Positions 34,171 through 46,510 of a DNA stretch of 64,000 nt are shown in pieces. Source of the stretch: Hedera helix (Eukaryota; Streptophyta; Magnoliopsida; Apiales; Araliaceae). The notes under the pieces are model-generated. The model was not told the DNA's origin and did no database searches. It saw only the letters and a program-made list of their open reading frames with translations. The DNA lies in contig OX359269.1 of the NCBI GenBank assembly GCA_947179155.2, positions 32,265,017 to 32,329,016 on the forward strand. Direction: 5' to 3'. Within the stretch, counting starts at the first letter, position 1, and every line of letters begins with the position of its first letter. A program made the position numbers and the translations under genes.

Positions 34171-35791
34171 TGTTGGTTTCGCCATACTCTATCTTATGAT
34201 TTTGATGATGACTTGATCAAATAAACTAAGCTTTGCAGGTTTTTCATACAGATTGTTAAAGGTTGTTTTACAGCTCACTATATTAACCATTGCATGGTCA
34301 GAGCAACCAAGAATCAAGATGGAATGAAGAATGGAGGAGTCTAGAATATTTTGTAAGATCATAATTTTATATATATTTCAAAACAAAGCTCTAAGTTTGC
34401 AATTGCATAATAATAATAATAATAAAATTATGTATTATGTATTAATAAAAAAACCATGCAACAGTTTTATTTTAAATGGACTTATTCAGATTTTTTTTGG
34501 AAAGATTATGTAAAATGTGTTTAGTTAATTTTTCCATAATTGATTAAGTTAATTAGTTAAATTAATTGTTGGCTTGACAAGGAAACTATATTATGACTTG
34601 ATTGAACATAGTACATTGAATCAGGAAAATTAAAATCTATAAAAGTGTGTCAATACAAACTAACTGGTTGGGTGTTCTTTCCATATGAGTCCTTATTGAT
34701 TGATTGAAGATATTTTTTAAGGAGCTAAAATAATGGATATTGGTTACGGGTATTCTGCTATGGAAAGTGCAAAAAATCTGGGTCAATATGTATTATCTTG
34801 TTGTAACAGTAAACAATGTTGATTTCATGCAACAAAGCAATCACTTACTGTAACGGCTATATTTTCAACGTGTATATATAGAGTGTCATGTTAATAGCAG
34901 AAGGTACTGAAGTAGAATACAAAGAAACAGAAAAGTGCAATATTCTTATAACAGTGTTTTTCTTGCTCAACAAAGAAAAGTCTTTTGAGTTACATTGTAC
35001 GTTCAAGCCACGTGATTATCACTCCACTTCAGAAAATCAAACTGGTGATATTACATACTTTGATCACTGCATTGCATTAGTGAAACTTTGAATTGAATAT
35101 ATATATTATTGTGATCATAATTTTGTCTTTTGTATTTATCATTTAATTTTGATTCTTGAAGTACTGTAGACTGAGGTTCTGGGTTGATCTGCTTGATCCA
35201 AAGATTGGGTTAAGTTGTGTTACAAACAACTTTTTGGGAAGTATAGGTGCTTAGGGAACAAAAGTGTTCAAGTGAGTATAAATATTCAAAGGGGTGCATA
35301 AGTGCATAAATTAAGCAAGTGTGCTTAAGTCATTTGGAAAACTTGTTTGTGTAACATTGTTAATTTTGTGAGTAATTTATTCAATAAAAGGATTCTCCAA
35401 TATCAATTGATATTGGACGTGGAGTAGGCCATTAGTATAGAGATTATGGGCCGAACCACGTAAAAATTCTTGGTGTTTGTATGATTGGTTATATTACTTA
35501 AATTGTTTTGTTTTGATCAACTTTAAAATAAATTAAGGAAAAATATTTTCATATCTTAAAATATATTTTTCAGTAGATGCTTTTCAGAATTTTAAAACAA
35601 CATAATCAGAATTGTTTTCAAGTAAATATAAGCAGATTACTGTTAGACTAATACAGCGTGTGATATAGCAAACTGAATTATTTAATACAGTAAACTGCAT
35701 TCCTTGACAGATAGTTTAATTTACAAAAATTGGTCATAGTTTGCTCCACACTTATTCAACCCCCCTTCTAAGTGTGTCTATTTAAATTTCA
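34171..35791 (+). mobile_element. Solo Copia LTR (Sirevirus-like) inside RNase H
   Basis: 1621 bp, TGTTGGTTTCGCC...TATTTAAATTTCA. It interrupts RNase H of the older Sirevirus copy between CNNV and the SKNPMLHA region at about 36150. Flanks CTAAT (34166-34170) and CTTAT (35792-35796) are a target duplication with one mismatch next to a TA tract. Typical Sirevirus LTR words are present: TTTTGATGATGAC near the start, TTGGACGTGGAGTAGGCC and CCGAACCACGTAAA near 35412-35462. It is a diverged relative of the LTR starting at 42378. Frames of 60-67 residues inside are not genes. Confidence 0.82.
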
Positions 35792-35796
<5 letters not shown>

Positions 35797-35846
<50 letters not shown>

Positions 35847-35848
35847 CC
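35797..35848. repeat. (TA)n(GA)n microsatellite left of a foldback element
   Basis: TA dinucleotide run followed by a GA run ending at about 35846, directly against the foldback element. A TA-only run follows on the right (36096-36121). The same arrangement is seen around 61139-61461. Confidence 0.8.
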
Positions 35849-36090
35849 GATCAACAACATACCCTCTTAAACAACATACCTAACATACCCCCTTTAGCGA
35901 CGGACCCGGCGACGGTTTGGTCCGTCGCCATAGGTTCGTCCGTCTCTAAATGTTTTAGAGACGGATTTTGTTGTCCGTCTCTAAAACATTTAGCGACGGA
36001 TGAACCTATGGCGACGGACCAAACCGTCGCCGGGTCCGTCGCTAAAGGGGGTATGTTAGGTATGTTGTTTAAGAGGGTATGTTGTTGATC
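35849..36090. mobile_element. Foldback element with nearly perfect arms, copy 1
   Basis: 242 bp. GATCAACAACATACCC at the left matches GGGTATGTTGTTGATC at the right, and the arms (~110 bp each) stay complementary through CCCTTTAGCGACGGACC and GGCGACGGTTTGGTCC. The centre has its own stem of CCGTCTCTAAA-type words. The GCGACGG words recur, as in subterminal repeats of plant DNA transposons. Flanked by TA tracts, so a target duplication cannot be read. The 138-residue minus frame across it is a palindrome artefact. Confidence 0.82.
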
Positions 36091-36095
36091 CAATC

Positions 36096-36125
<30 letters not shown>

Positions 36126-36126
<1 letters not shown>

Positions 36127-36363
36127 TTTATTTTTTTGTGTCAACACTAGCATTATTGACATATCAAAAAATCCCATGTTGCATGCATTTACATACAAAT
36201 CACATAAAAGTAAGACATCATTTTTAAGGGATAATGTATCAAAAGGCTTAATTAAATTAATTTTCATTCCAACGGAGTATCAATTAGCAGACATTTTCAC
36301 TAAACCATTAAGTGATGTGAGATTTTTTATATTAAGAATGGAACTTGGCATGTGCATAATTTA
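36126..36363 (+). pseudogene. Sirevirus-type RNase H, C-terminal end of pol
   Basis: Resumes after the inserted solo LTR and foldback element: TSIIDISKNPMLHAF, then KTSFLRDNVSKGLIKLIF, IPTEYQLADIFTKPLSD and RMELGMCII with a stop at 36363. This is the conserved end of Copia pol (LADIFTKPL...LGM). About 130 bp of AT-rich spacer follows before the next insertion. Confidence 0.85.
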
Positions 36364-36496
36364 AACAATTTTATATACTAAACTGTTGTGCATAATTAAT
36401 TTATGTGCTTAATTGATTAATATGTGCAAAATTATTCTCTTATCAAATTCATGATTGAATACAGAATTAATAGAAGTTAGAAATTTAAAGGAACTA

Positions 36497-39400
36497 TGTA
36501 ACGACCCCGAAATTCGACCAACTTTATCCCCTTAAATTTTTGTATTTATGATACATTATCTTTCTTACGTCCAAATTTCGGTCCGTTAATAAATCTTTAA
36601 TTACCTTCTTTAGTCCCTTGATTGATTTTATAAATCATCAATTACCAAATTTTTTGTATAAATTTTTGTTTTTCTCGATTCAATCGTTGTATTAAAAAAT
36701 TTGGATATTTAAAAACCTAATTTCTTGATCATAGTTCCTGAATCGCAACCTTTACTTTTTCTTTCTATCATCATAATCGTGAAACTCAATAAAGCTCAAC
36801 ATTCAAATTCAATGTTGGTCATATCCATACAATTTTATTTGTTTCATAATTCGTAATTCATAATAATCTTTATCCTGACCATCATCTTGAACAATCACAG
36901 TTCATAATTTAACATTATTTGTTCTATCCAGATCCAACATATATGTACATACAAAATATTAATGTAACCTTGGCAAATTATCCACATTGAATTATAACAT
37001 CAACATTTCATATTAATGTTCACAACCTTTTAGGAAAATCTGTCTCTATATAATCTGATATTTTTGAAATTCATTTATTTCCTGCAAAAATGTTTATTAC
37101 GCAAGTAATGAGCACAACGGCTCAGCAAGTTCAACAATTTATGTTTCACGTAGCACATAGTTTAACATGCTCTGTGTGTGTCATGCATTACGTGTTGTGC
37201 TTCTACTTGAGCAATATATCTCATATATATTTTCATATCGTTACACAAAGTACACATTGTGGTCATATTAATCACGTATCACATAGCACATAATTTGTAT
37301 ACATTTAGAACAAGAATTATATATCATAATAGTCCAACATTTAACATAAAAAGACTGAAGAACTTTTCTGTCGTCCAATTATTTAAATTGATAGCTCAAA
37401 CCCTTAACTCGATCAACCTATGATCATAAAATAATCAAATAATAATTATTTATCTCTTTATGATATTAATTTACTTAATTAATATCATCTCTGGGCCAAT
37501 TATTAATTTATATGGTTAATTATATTAACCTCGTTCCTTAAATATTAATATAACTTAATATCAACTCCTTCACTTCGGACAACCCGGCTCATCTGACAAA
37601 TTTTAACATATCTGGTTATGCCAAAAATTTTATTTATTCATTTTCTAACCTTTAAACTCATTAGATTAATATTTAGAATATTTAAATATTAATCTCCAAT
37701 ATTTAATATTTTACAAAAAAAATATTAAATTTAATGTCCAAACATCATTTCTATATTTTTAGTAATTTTCTATAATTTTCTATAATTTTTAAACAATTTT
37801 TAAACATTTATTTTAATTAAAAATCACTTCTGAGGGCATTCTCGTAATTTTCGCGCCCTTATGGAAAAAATCGGAATTTTCGGAAAAGACCAGGGGCATT
37901 TTAGTAATTACCGCGCTCTAGGGACACGCTCGGTATTACCTGAAAAGGCCAAGGGCATTTTCGTAATTTTCTCCCAAAAAGCGGTCGTGCATGGCGCGGA
38001 CCATCCCTGGTTGCTCCAAAACGACATCGTTCGCAAGCTAATTCCGGAAACTTCCGCCTGTCTAAACAACGTCATTCGGCCTGCGGATTTTTGGTCGTGC
38101 GCATGACGTGGACCACGCCAGACGCGGCTTAAAATGACGCTATTTCGAGCCTACGTTGGGAAAAAAATGGTTGTCGCGCCATGCGTGGCAACCTTTTCTT
38201 TTCTTCTTCCTTTCCTTTTGTGAACAGTACGCCACCCAAGCAAAAATAACATCATTTGATCCAATTTTTCACAACAAAATCATTCCAAAAATTACCTAAT
38301 CCATATATATACATCCTAAAATTATTAGGAATAATTATTCTAATTATTTTCTATTTTTTCCTAAACTTTATTTAACACCAAAATTACATAAATAAAACAA
38401 ATAAAATGCTTTTATACCTTCCAAGACTTTGCAATTCCTTCCTTTAATAGTCCCAAAATTTCCTCTTCTCCCTCTTGTAACCATGGTGGTCAGATGGCTT
38501 GGTGGGTGGTGGCTCACGGGTGGTGCAACATAGAGAGAGAAAGAGTTTTGTTTTTTTTTCTTTTTTTTTTCTTTTATCCCTTTTTTATAAGGTTTACATG
38601 CAAATTTTGGTTTTTAATATCCCACTCACACGCCACCGACTCGAGCCTTCTCGAAAATTCCAAAAAAATCAAACATACAACTTAATTTAATACATTACGT
38701 AATTATTACGTGTAATAAATATTTTATATAATATATATAAAATATTTATTTTAATTCACCAAAAATCATAACATGAATTATAAATAATTTTAATACCTCA
38801 TTTGGGTACTTTACTTGACAAATTTTGTACACGCATAACGCCATGCATGTAATTATATGAGGTAATTAATACCTCCAAAAATCCTAAAATAATTCCTATA
38901 ACTTATAAAAATTATTTTTCATAATTTTTCACTTCATTACTTGGACAACATGTTATATTAACATGTTCACGTTTTTAAAATATTATCCTTTATAAAAGTC
39001 ATAATAATTCCATTATACATAACCATAATTTTTATTAAATTAAAACATTCATTTTCTCATTTCTTTAATTTTCGCATTAACTTTCCTTATATAAATTATA
39101 TAATTTAACATTATATAATTTATATAATTACATTATTCCTTTTTAAATAATTTTCATTTTACACAAATACAATTTATAAAATTTTCTTCCATCCTTAATT
39201 AATTTAATTATATAATTACTCTTATATAATTTATATAATTATTATTTCCTTCATACCACATTTAAATTTCCTTATATAAATTATATAATTTATTATTATA
39301 TAATTTATATAATTACATTTCTTCTCAATTAATTTCTAAACTTCCTCCACAATTTCTGATAAACTTCCTCCACAATTTCTGATAAAATCTAAAATCAATA

Positions 39401-39511
39401 ATTACAATTTTACTAACTTCCTCATTAGCTTTTCATAAATTTTTGGATTAATTTAATCATTAATCCCTCTATTTCCATAATTAATGAAATTTATAATTTT
39501 ATCAGTTAAAC

Positions 39512-39555
<44 letters not shown>

Positions 39556-39891
39556 CATATCTAATTCATGCATTTCACATTACCACATAACCTCATTTAA
39601 AATCATAATCTCTGTACTTCCACTACAATTTAATTGTACAATTTATTGTACATTTACATGTAATTTCTCTTATTCTTCATAAATTATTTTTAAACAATTT
39701 ATTTACTTTTTAATTATTCTAATTCAACACAATTCATTATGATCTATGTACAGATTTAATTTATTAATTAAATCTCATCACATACCTTAAATCATATAAA
39801 ATAATAATTAATTTAAACAATTTTGATAATTTTATTAATTAAATTTTCATTTAATTTTATTAAAATAATTCCGAAAATTCGGATCCTCACA
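36497..39891 (-). mobile_element. Solo LTR, Gypsy-like (3.4 kb)
   Basis: 3395 bp; on the plus strand TGTAACGACCCCGAAATTCG...CGGATCCTCACA, with an exact 5-bp target duplication AACTA (36492-36496 and 39892-39896). It sits between Sirevirus pol and the env-like region. It shares with the LARD LTR the CTTGCTGAGCC...TGTGCTCA motif (37106-37130), three AGGGGCATTTTNGTAATT words (37832-37971) and TGAACAGTAC (38220). It also has three AT palindromes (39085-39316), a tandem 24-bp CTTCCTCCACAATTTCTGATAAA duplication (39343-39388), and an (AC)n tract (39512-39548). Frames inside (63-81 residues) are non-coding. Confidence 0.93.
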
Positions 39892-40136
39892 AACTAAATC
39901 TAGCTTGTGATCTGAATATTAATGGAAACTCAAAATCGATTTGAAATTTGAAATTGATATTATAATTCATTTTAACCGGGTTCTCAATTTCCAAAGTCAA
40001 GGTCAAAATAATTTAGCAACTAGATTCTGTCTCTCTGTCTTACTTTACTTTCTTCTCCTTCGTTCCTCAAACTTTTCATCTTCTATTCAGTCTGCCATTA
40101 TCATCCATCACAAGCTTAGATTTCTCTCCAGCAAAT

Positions 40137-41520
40137 ATGTAGACCCGTCAATCAAAAAGGCCACGGGATTCATCTGATTCAGATGATGAGATCCCTATTT
40201 CATCCATTTTTTCTAGGTCGAGCAAAATAAATTCACAGAAACCGAACAACAGAGCACTTCGTGCCCAAAAATTGTTGATTCCTCAATAGGCCCCTCTCAC
40301 TTGGATCAACCAGGCTCTTCCAAGTCAATGCAGTCAAAAGGCAAAGGAAAAGGGACTACCCAACCTCGAGCACGTGTATTTCCCCATCCATGCCGGTATC
40401 TCTTTCTTCTAATATATCTTAAAATTTCTTTAGAGGTCTTAATTTCGAGTCTCGGTTCAAAACTTCTATTATGTCAAAAACTCATGTATGAAAAGACCAT
40501 TGATTTGTTCTTTTATCAAAGCTCTCCACTAAAAACTTTGTTTGAGTCTTCTGGAATTGCATCCATGATTTTCCCGCCATCCACGGCATATTTGAGCTTG
40601 ATTAAACGATTTTTTTACAAATTTTGAGCATACGGGTGAATCATACACTACTTTTGTGAAAGGAAAATCATTAGAGTTTTTCGTCTCTGATTTAGGAAAC
40701 ATTCTGTCAATTCCTTACTCTGGAATTTGTCCCTTTACTCTAAAGGGTGCAACACATCATCCATTTCCTCTTTTAGAACAACTTCAGATTGTCAAAGATG
40801 ACCGCACATTGGAGGTTGTTATTTTATCCAAAACTGTTGATGTGTCCCCTTTGGCTTGTGTAATCCATAAAGTATTAAAGTATAATCTGTTACCACGAAA
40901 TGGTGGGGGTGCAGATTTTACTTTTAAGGATTTGATCTTAACTGCTATAATCCTATGTGGCTTGTCTTTTAAATTTTCATCTATGATGGTCCAACATATG
41001 GTAAGTTGTATTCATCAGCGTAGGAAGTGCTTACCAAATGGTGGTTTTATTACAATTTTTTTCAACATTTTGAAAATCCTTTGGACAATGAAGCTTCTAT
41101 TACTATCACAGAATCCATTGATTCTGAAAATCTTAAAAGCTCTCATTTGTCTTTGATTGATTGCAACTTCGTGCGAATTCCTTGGGAAATTCCTTCTGCC
41201 CATCCTCATTCTACTCTTATCTCTATAGATCCCTCATCCTCTACTCCTACTCCTCCCTCCAGAAATAATGACAACTTTTACTCAAATTCTTGAAAACCAA
41301 AATGACATAAAGGCTGACATGGCAGACATCAAACAGCGTTTAACTAATTTAGAACAAGGAAAATTTTCAATGACTGTTTCTGCTACTGCTTCTTTATATC
41401 GTCAAATTAAAGATGAGGTCATTGATCTTTAAGCCTGGTTTGAAATACACACCACTGTCATGGTGGAAGTATTGGAAAGAAAGATGAACCGGAATGCCCG
41501 TCAGCTAAGCCAAGAAGTGA
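40137..41520 (+). pseudogene. Sirevirus env-like ORF, copy 1
   Basis: It lies where Sireviruses carry their extra ORF, between pol and the 3' LTR. It begins ATG TAG, so the second codon is a stop, then reads RQSKRPRDSSDSDDEIPIS (Ser/Asp-rich start). Later blocks include SPLACVIHKVLKYNLLPRNGGGADFTFKDLI and, after a frameshift, EPLDNEASITITESIDSENLK, ending in a predicted coiled-coil DIKQRLTNLEQGKFSMT (41310-41380). Stops and frameshifts break it. The second copy at 53986 lets the frames be recognised. Called env-like by position and family; no signal peptide or membrane segment was evident. Its real function is not established. Confidence 0.7.
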
Positions 41521-41999
41521 AATTTGTCAGCGATTAGGTTGGGTCTTTGGCCGAGTTCGTTGTGCGTTGCGCCAATGCTATAGGGGATAAGCTTCATGTT
41601 TCATGGGTGAACTCTTTAGTTCCAGAGTGGCCAGAATGTAATTGGCTTGTAAAGTTTCAAGGGAGATTTTCTGGACTTGGGAGTTCCTCCACCTACTCAT
41701 ATTCCTCGTCCTCCCCGATACGTAGATGAACTCTCCTTAGCCGAACGTCTTGCTCGTCGTGCTCACCGACCATTTTTCACTACCCTTGCTCAAACCACTG
41801 TCCAAATTGTTGAACTTGATGATTAAATCCAGACTTACTTACTCTTTGATTCTGTTATGTTTATTTATGGATGATTATTTGATACTTTGTTTGGTACTGT
41901 GGATGGTTAACTATTTGGAACTATGGGGGCGACAAAACTGTGATGGTTTATTTATGGTTTAGATATATCTTTTGCTGTAATAATCTTATGCTATCTATT

Positions 42000-42377
42000 C
42001 TTTTTGCATGATGACAAAGGAGGAGACAAAATCGAATTTATTTACCTGCTTGAAACTTCTTGTTTAAATAATTGCTATAATGAACAGGTTAAAATTGAAA
42101 CATTTCGTTAAACATGTGGAAATAGCTGTTATAAACGTTTAAGACAGGTACTGGAAGATCTGAAGTAAGCTGGATTGAGTGATACAGTAAACTGTATTGA
42201 CATTGTATTACTACTGCTAGGGTTGAATGCATATTGGTTAATGTTTTACAAAAATGCATGGTTTCAGGGGGAGCCTTATTGATTATTACCTTCTTTGTTA
42301 TATGCATGGTTTTAGGGGGAGCTTTATTTATTGTATTGTCATCATAAAAAAAGGGGGAGAGTCAAAAAGGGGGAGAG
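42000..42377 (+). promoter_or_regulatory. Multiple polypurine tracts before the Sirevirus 3' LTR
   Basis: AAAGGAGGAGAC (42016), CAGGGGGAGCCTTATT (42266), TAGGGGGAGCTTTATTT (42312), then AAAAAAGGGGGAGAGTC and AAAAAGGGGGAGAG (42347-42377) directly before TGTTAAC. Repeated GGGGGAG tracts ahead of the 3' LTR are a known Sirevirus trait; the last one would prime plus-strand synthesis. The stretch 41521-42000 before it has no intact ORF. Confidence 0.75.
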
Positions 42378-42754
42378 TGTTAACATGGTTATGCTTCATC
42401 CTTATGTCTTGATGATGACTTTATTATTGAGTTAAGCTGTGCAGTTATGTATCTATAGGTTTCAAGTAGCAGGATAAAAACATTGATACAACAAATCATA
42501 TTGACATTGTTGTGCTGACAGAAAGTATTCCGTGAAACTACTTGGATTGAAGACTTGGAGTTGAGAATTATGAGTCTCTAGGATTTCAATGTAAGATTCT
42601 AGCTTTAAATATATTTCAATCAAAGTTCTAGGATGTGTATTGTATGATCATAGTTATGGAAGTAGTTAATAATGGAAACAATTAAGCTTTCAAAACAAAC
42701 ATGGACTAAAAAGGTAATAATATCTTGTTTTTGAAAATCTAATTATTTTATCAT
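42378..42754 (+). repeat. Start of the Sirevirus 3' LTR, truncated
   Basis: TGTTAACATGG...GTCTTGATGATGAC directly follows the polypurine tract. Blocks such as AAATATATTTCAATCAAAG and TTCTAGG...GTATGATCA correspond to the solo Copia LTR at 34171 (AAGATCATAATTTTATATATATTTCAAAACAAAGCTC). The LTR dissolves into microsatellite DNA at about 42755, and no TTCA end is seen. Confidence 0.65.
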
Positions 42755-42778
42755 TCTCATATCATCATCATCATCATC

Positions 42779-42811
<33 letters not shown>

Positions 42812-43070
42812 ATTATTATTATTACTATTACTATTTTTATTTTTATTATTCTTATTATTATTACTACTATTATAATTAAAATTATTATTGTTATTATTAT
42901 TACTATTATTATAATAATAATAATAATAATTATTATTATTATTATTTGTATTATTATTATTATTATTATTATTGTTATTGTTCTTGTTCTTGTTCTTGTT
43001 CTTGTTCTTGTTCTTGTTGTTATTGTTGTTGTTGTTGTTATTGTTATTGTTCTTGTTATTGTTATTGTGC
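42755..43070. repeat. Complex trinucleotide/hexanucleotide microsatellite
   Basis: About 315 bp passing from (ATC)n to (TAA)n, (ATT)n, again (TAA)n/(ATT)n, then (TTCTTG)n (42979-43019) and (GTT)n/(GTTATT)n. Strand-symmetric TAA/ATT blocks make it able to fold back. Confidence 0.9.
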
Positions 43071-43187
43071 AGTTGTGAATTTGATTTTGAGAGGGAAATG
43101 TGAGTGGGTAGATTTTTGAAAAAAAAATGTTGAATTGGGGGGAAAAATGAGTGATAGATTAGTGATTATTAGATGTTGAAACCCTAA

Positions 43188-44619
43188 GATCTTGTTTGTT
43201 TGTAGGGATTATAGTCCTAAGATTATAATCCATGAGATTATAATCGCAGGACTATTAATCCTAGGATTAAATAATCCTAATCACATGTTTATTTTTTATG
43301 GGATTATTTATAGGATAACTTAAAATAATTTCATGTTCTGTTTGTTTTTTTAGAATTACTTAAAGGATTGGATAAAAAAATATTTGTTAGACTATTATAC
43401 CCTTACTAATAATAACATAATTTAAACTATAATTTAAACTTGTTTATACATCAAAAAATGATGAACAATTAAATTTAATTTAATTATCACAAATTAGCAC
43501 ATAAATTATCATATAAATTAACAAATAAATAATGCAAAATACATGATTTATGAAATTTAATTTAATTAACAATTCTTTTATTAATTTAGAAATCAATGTA
43601 TTAAATTTTGTAGGTTTTGACAATTGTTACAAAATTTTTGTGTTTGTTAACACATTAAATGCTTGTTAAGAAAAAAGTGTGATTAATATACTAATTTTGT
43701 CTAAATGAGAAATTTAATTTAATTTAATTTATTTAATATATATAGACACACACATATGACCAAAACTAAAATTAGAATAACAATTAGGATTAACTATTTT
43801 ACTTGACCTATTTGTATTGAATGTTAAAACTTACTAGTGTAGAGTTTTGACAGTCAAACATAGGATGCAGCCTTCGCTATTCAAGCAATAATAGCAAGTA
43901 ATTTGCTAGAAGAATCTGGGCCAACTCTTGGGAAAGCACACCAGTTTAAGGTTCAAGACAATCCCCCAAGAAATTTCTAGAAAGCTCATACCAACTACAC
44001 TATAGAAAAAAATACACATACACACAACCAGCAAAGCTTAAGCACAATAGCGTTGTCAAGTAACGAATTGATCAGATCCACTACAATTAACATTCACCAA
44101 AATACAAAATTCAAACGATAAACATCACCAAACACGATCTCATAAAAAAAAATATAGCAAAAAAAAAAAAGATCTGAATTACCTCTATAAAAATTGATGA
44201 TAACTACTTACCATCCTTAAATGTAGAATTAAAGTATGAGAAATTCGAAATTGATCATGAAACACCCAAAAAGCGTGTGAGAGAGATGAGATTTACCTTG
44301 AATTTGTGAATTTGTTAAGAGGAGAGGTGGAGAGAGAGACTCGAAGCTTTCAACCGACGCAATACTGGATTAGGTTTAAAATAGAATAGGATAGTATGGT
44401 CATTTTATAAAAAAAACTAAGGGTAATTTTGTCTAAAAAAATTTAATCCTAAATGTTAGGGATTATAATACCATGTTGAACATGGAATTAAATAATCCCC
44501 CAACTTAACTTATTTTATAATCTTGGGATTAATAATTTCAAACCTAAATTTAAAAACAAATAACACATTTAGGATAAATAATCATATCCCAAGTGTAATA
44601 TTTGAAAACAAACATGGCC
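43188..44619. mobile_element. Harbinger-like element with TAA target duplication
   Basis: 1432 bp. Left end GATCTTGTTTGTTTGTAGGG; right end, reversed, GGCCATGTTTGTTTTC. TAA duplications at 43185-43187 and 44620-44622. Both ends carry repeated GGATTATAATCC / TTAATCCTA words in both orientations. On the minus strand the interior has exon-like pieces ending in donor-like sites (CAAG|GTAAAT near 44296 and AGAG|GTAATT near 44182), perhaps relics of the 5' exons of a parent element. No transposase frame. PIF/Harbinger is inferred from the TTGTTTG ends and 3-bp TAA. Confidence 0.7.
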
Positions 44620-44622
44620 TAA

Positions 44623-46440
44623 ATAATTTTAGATTGTTGGATATTGAAGTTTATATTAATTTAAAGCCGTTAAATGTTAAAATATTGAGATTTGAACCAT
44701 TCTATTTTATTATATAGATATATAGACACAGTATTATTTCGCTAGTTTTAGCGCTGAGTTTTTACCATGAATAAGCAACACTGTGTTATTATGTCAGTTG
44801 TTGTTGACACATAATCACGTACATCTAGCAACCTGGGATTTCATTATATCAGTTGCGTGAAGTTGTCTCCTTCTCTCGACTTCAACCGTACTTGTAAGCA
44901 AGCTTTTGTATCCATTTGTCCGTTTGCATGATTGAACTAGCCACACACGTTACTTCAATTTTTCTTGATAAGAAGAACATAACAGATAATTAAATTTTCA
45001 TAGCTAAATCAAGCGATAATTTATTTATTTTTAAATCATAATGTTACTGTGGTTTTACTAGATGTAAGTACGTGATTAAATGTAAGATGTTCAATAAAAT
45101 ATAATATTAAGTTACTAGACAGAATTTATTTAAATAAAAAATTGAGTGATTGTATTGTATAATTTGTTAATATTTTTTTTAAGATAATTTTTTTTTTACT
45201 TAACTAGTAATTGATTCCGATATCGATATCGCTGTCATTAGAATTTTTTAAAAAAAGGCAAAGAAAGAAGAAGAAAAATAAATAGATACACTTTAATTCA
45301 ATTTTTCCCGGTAATCAGTTTACTCTATTAATTTGTATCAATTGAGCATAATTGATCGAATAATGAACACATTTATCAATTTCTGTATTGTTTTACAATT
45401 AATATTATAGCAAGTCTTATAAGTTATAAATGTCCAGATCGTATGCTCACTTTGTTTTAAATAATATATTTTAAAAAACAAATTTAGAGAAATAATTTGT
45501 GTTATGTATTTTCAAAAATGGTAGGTTCAAATGTGCTTTTCTAAAGTTGGTTCACATATCCTCCCTCACCTTTGATTATTTAAAATATATTTAAACATAT
45601 ATTTTATGACCCATTTAATTTTTAAAAATATTTTTTTTATAACTAATAGTGCACTATAAATAGTTTACAATTCTTACAACTGTGTTGCATAAACTTAAAT
45701 ATATTTGATAAATTTTAAGAAATTAACATTAATTTTATATTTTTAAACGGAAGGAGTAACAATTGTACACCATATGAATTGATTGCCCACGAGCTATGGA
45801 TTGGGTAGTGAATAAAATTGATTTGGGGCTTTGGCTTATGGGCTTGTTTTACTTTCTTCTTCATTTGTTTTGTTGATTTTCTTCTTTATATGTTTTGATA
45901 ATCGTTTATTATTGTTGAATTTGTTAAACTATTTAAAAAAAATATTATCGAGTACAAAATTGAAATACTTTTTTATTGTAGTATATCAGTGGATAAGCAC
46001 GCTCAGGAAATTTTGTGTAATTTATATTCTAAACCAAAACTTTTGGATTATGGAATAATTTTCAGCAATTAAAAACTTTTTCACCTTTTACAAATAAATA
46101 AATGCCAAATCCCATTGCTGGACTTTGCTGATTAGACATTTATAAACAGGGAACTGGTAGCCTGCAGTAACTGGTTTGAAGATGGCTTAAACAATGAAGG
46201 TCAGGGACCTTCGTAGCCTACAGCAACTCTCAACTCTTTGTCGGGCAATTATTTTTAAAATGGGTATTTATATTTTCGGAGTTTGATAGTTCCACGAGAC
46301 TCTTCTCATATTGAAGTAGTAAATGGAACCCTCATTTGTGCAGGTAGGCCTTGCCGCGGAAAAGGGGAGAGGAAGTATATATAAGGCAATGCAAAAGCAA
46401 AATGTTCATGACTTCACATTTCATAATAAACAGAATTCAA
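44623..46440. other. Intergenic DNA downstream of the ACR3-like gene
   Basis: AT-rich with no gene recognised. The string AAACGGAAGGAGTA at 45745-45758 is a Stowaway-type right terminus (counterpart of TACTCCCTCCGTTT). Its left partner is not clear, though the element may begin near 45445. The 75-residue plus frame at 45831-46058 is hydrophobic low-complexity and unsupported. Confidence 0.45.
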
Positions 46441-46472
46441 CAAAGGATCTGGCCAACAATATATATAACATC

Positions 46473-46478
46473 TTTATT
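46473..46478 (-). terminator. Polyadenylation signal of the ACR3-like gene
   Basis: AATAAA on the minus strand, about 33 nt past the stop codon at 46511. This is rather close for a plant gene, so other, weaker signals further down may also be used. Confidence 0.45.
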
Positions 46479-46510
46479 CTATACAATATGTCACGTAGAA
46501 ATGAACAGTT

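Noticed and set aside
35851..36267. 138-residue minus frame
   Set aside because: It spans the foldback palindrome and TA tract; its repeated PMATDQTVAGS-type pattern is produced by the inverted arms.
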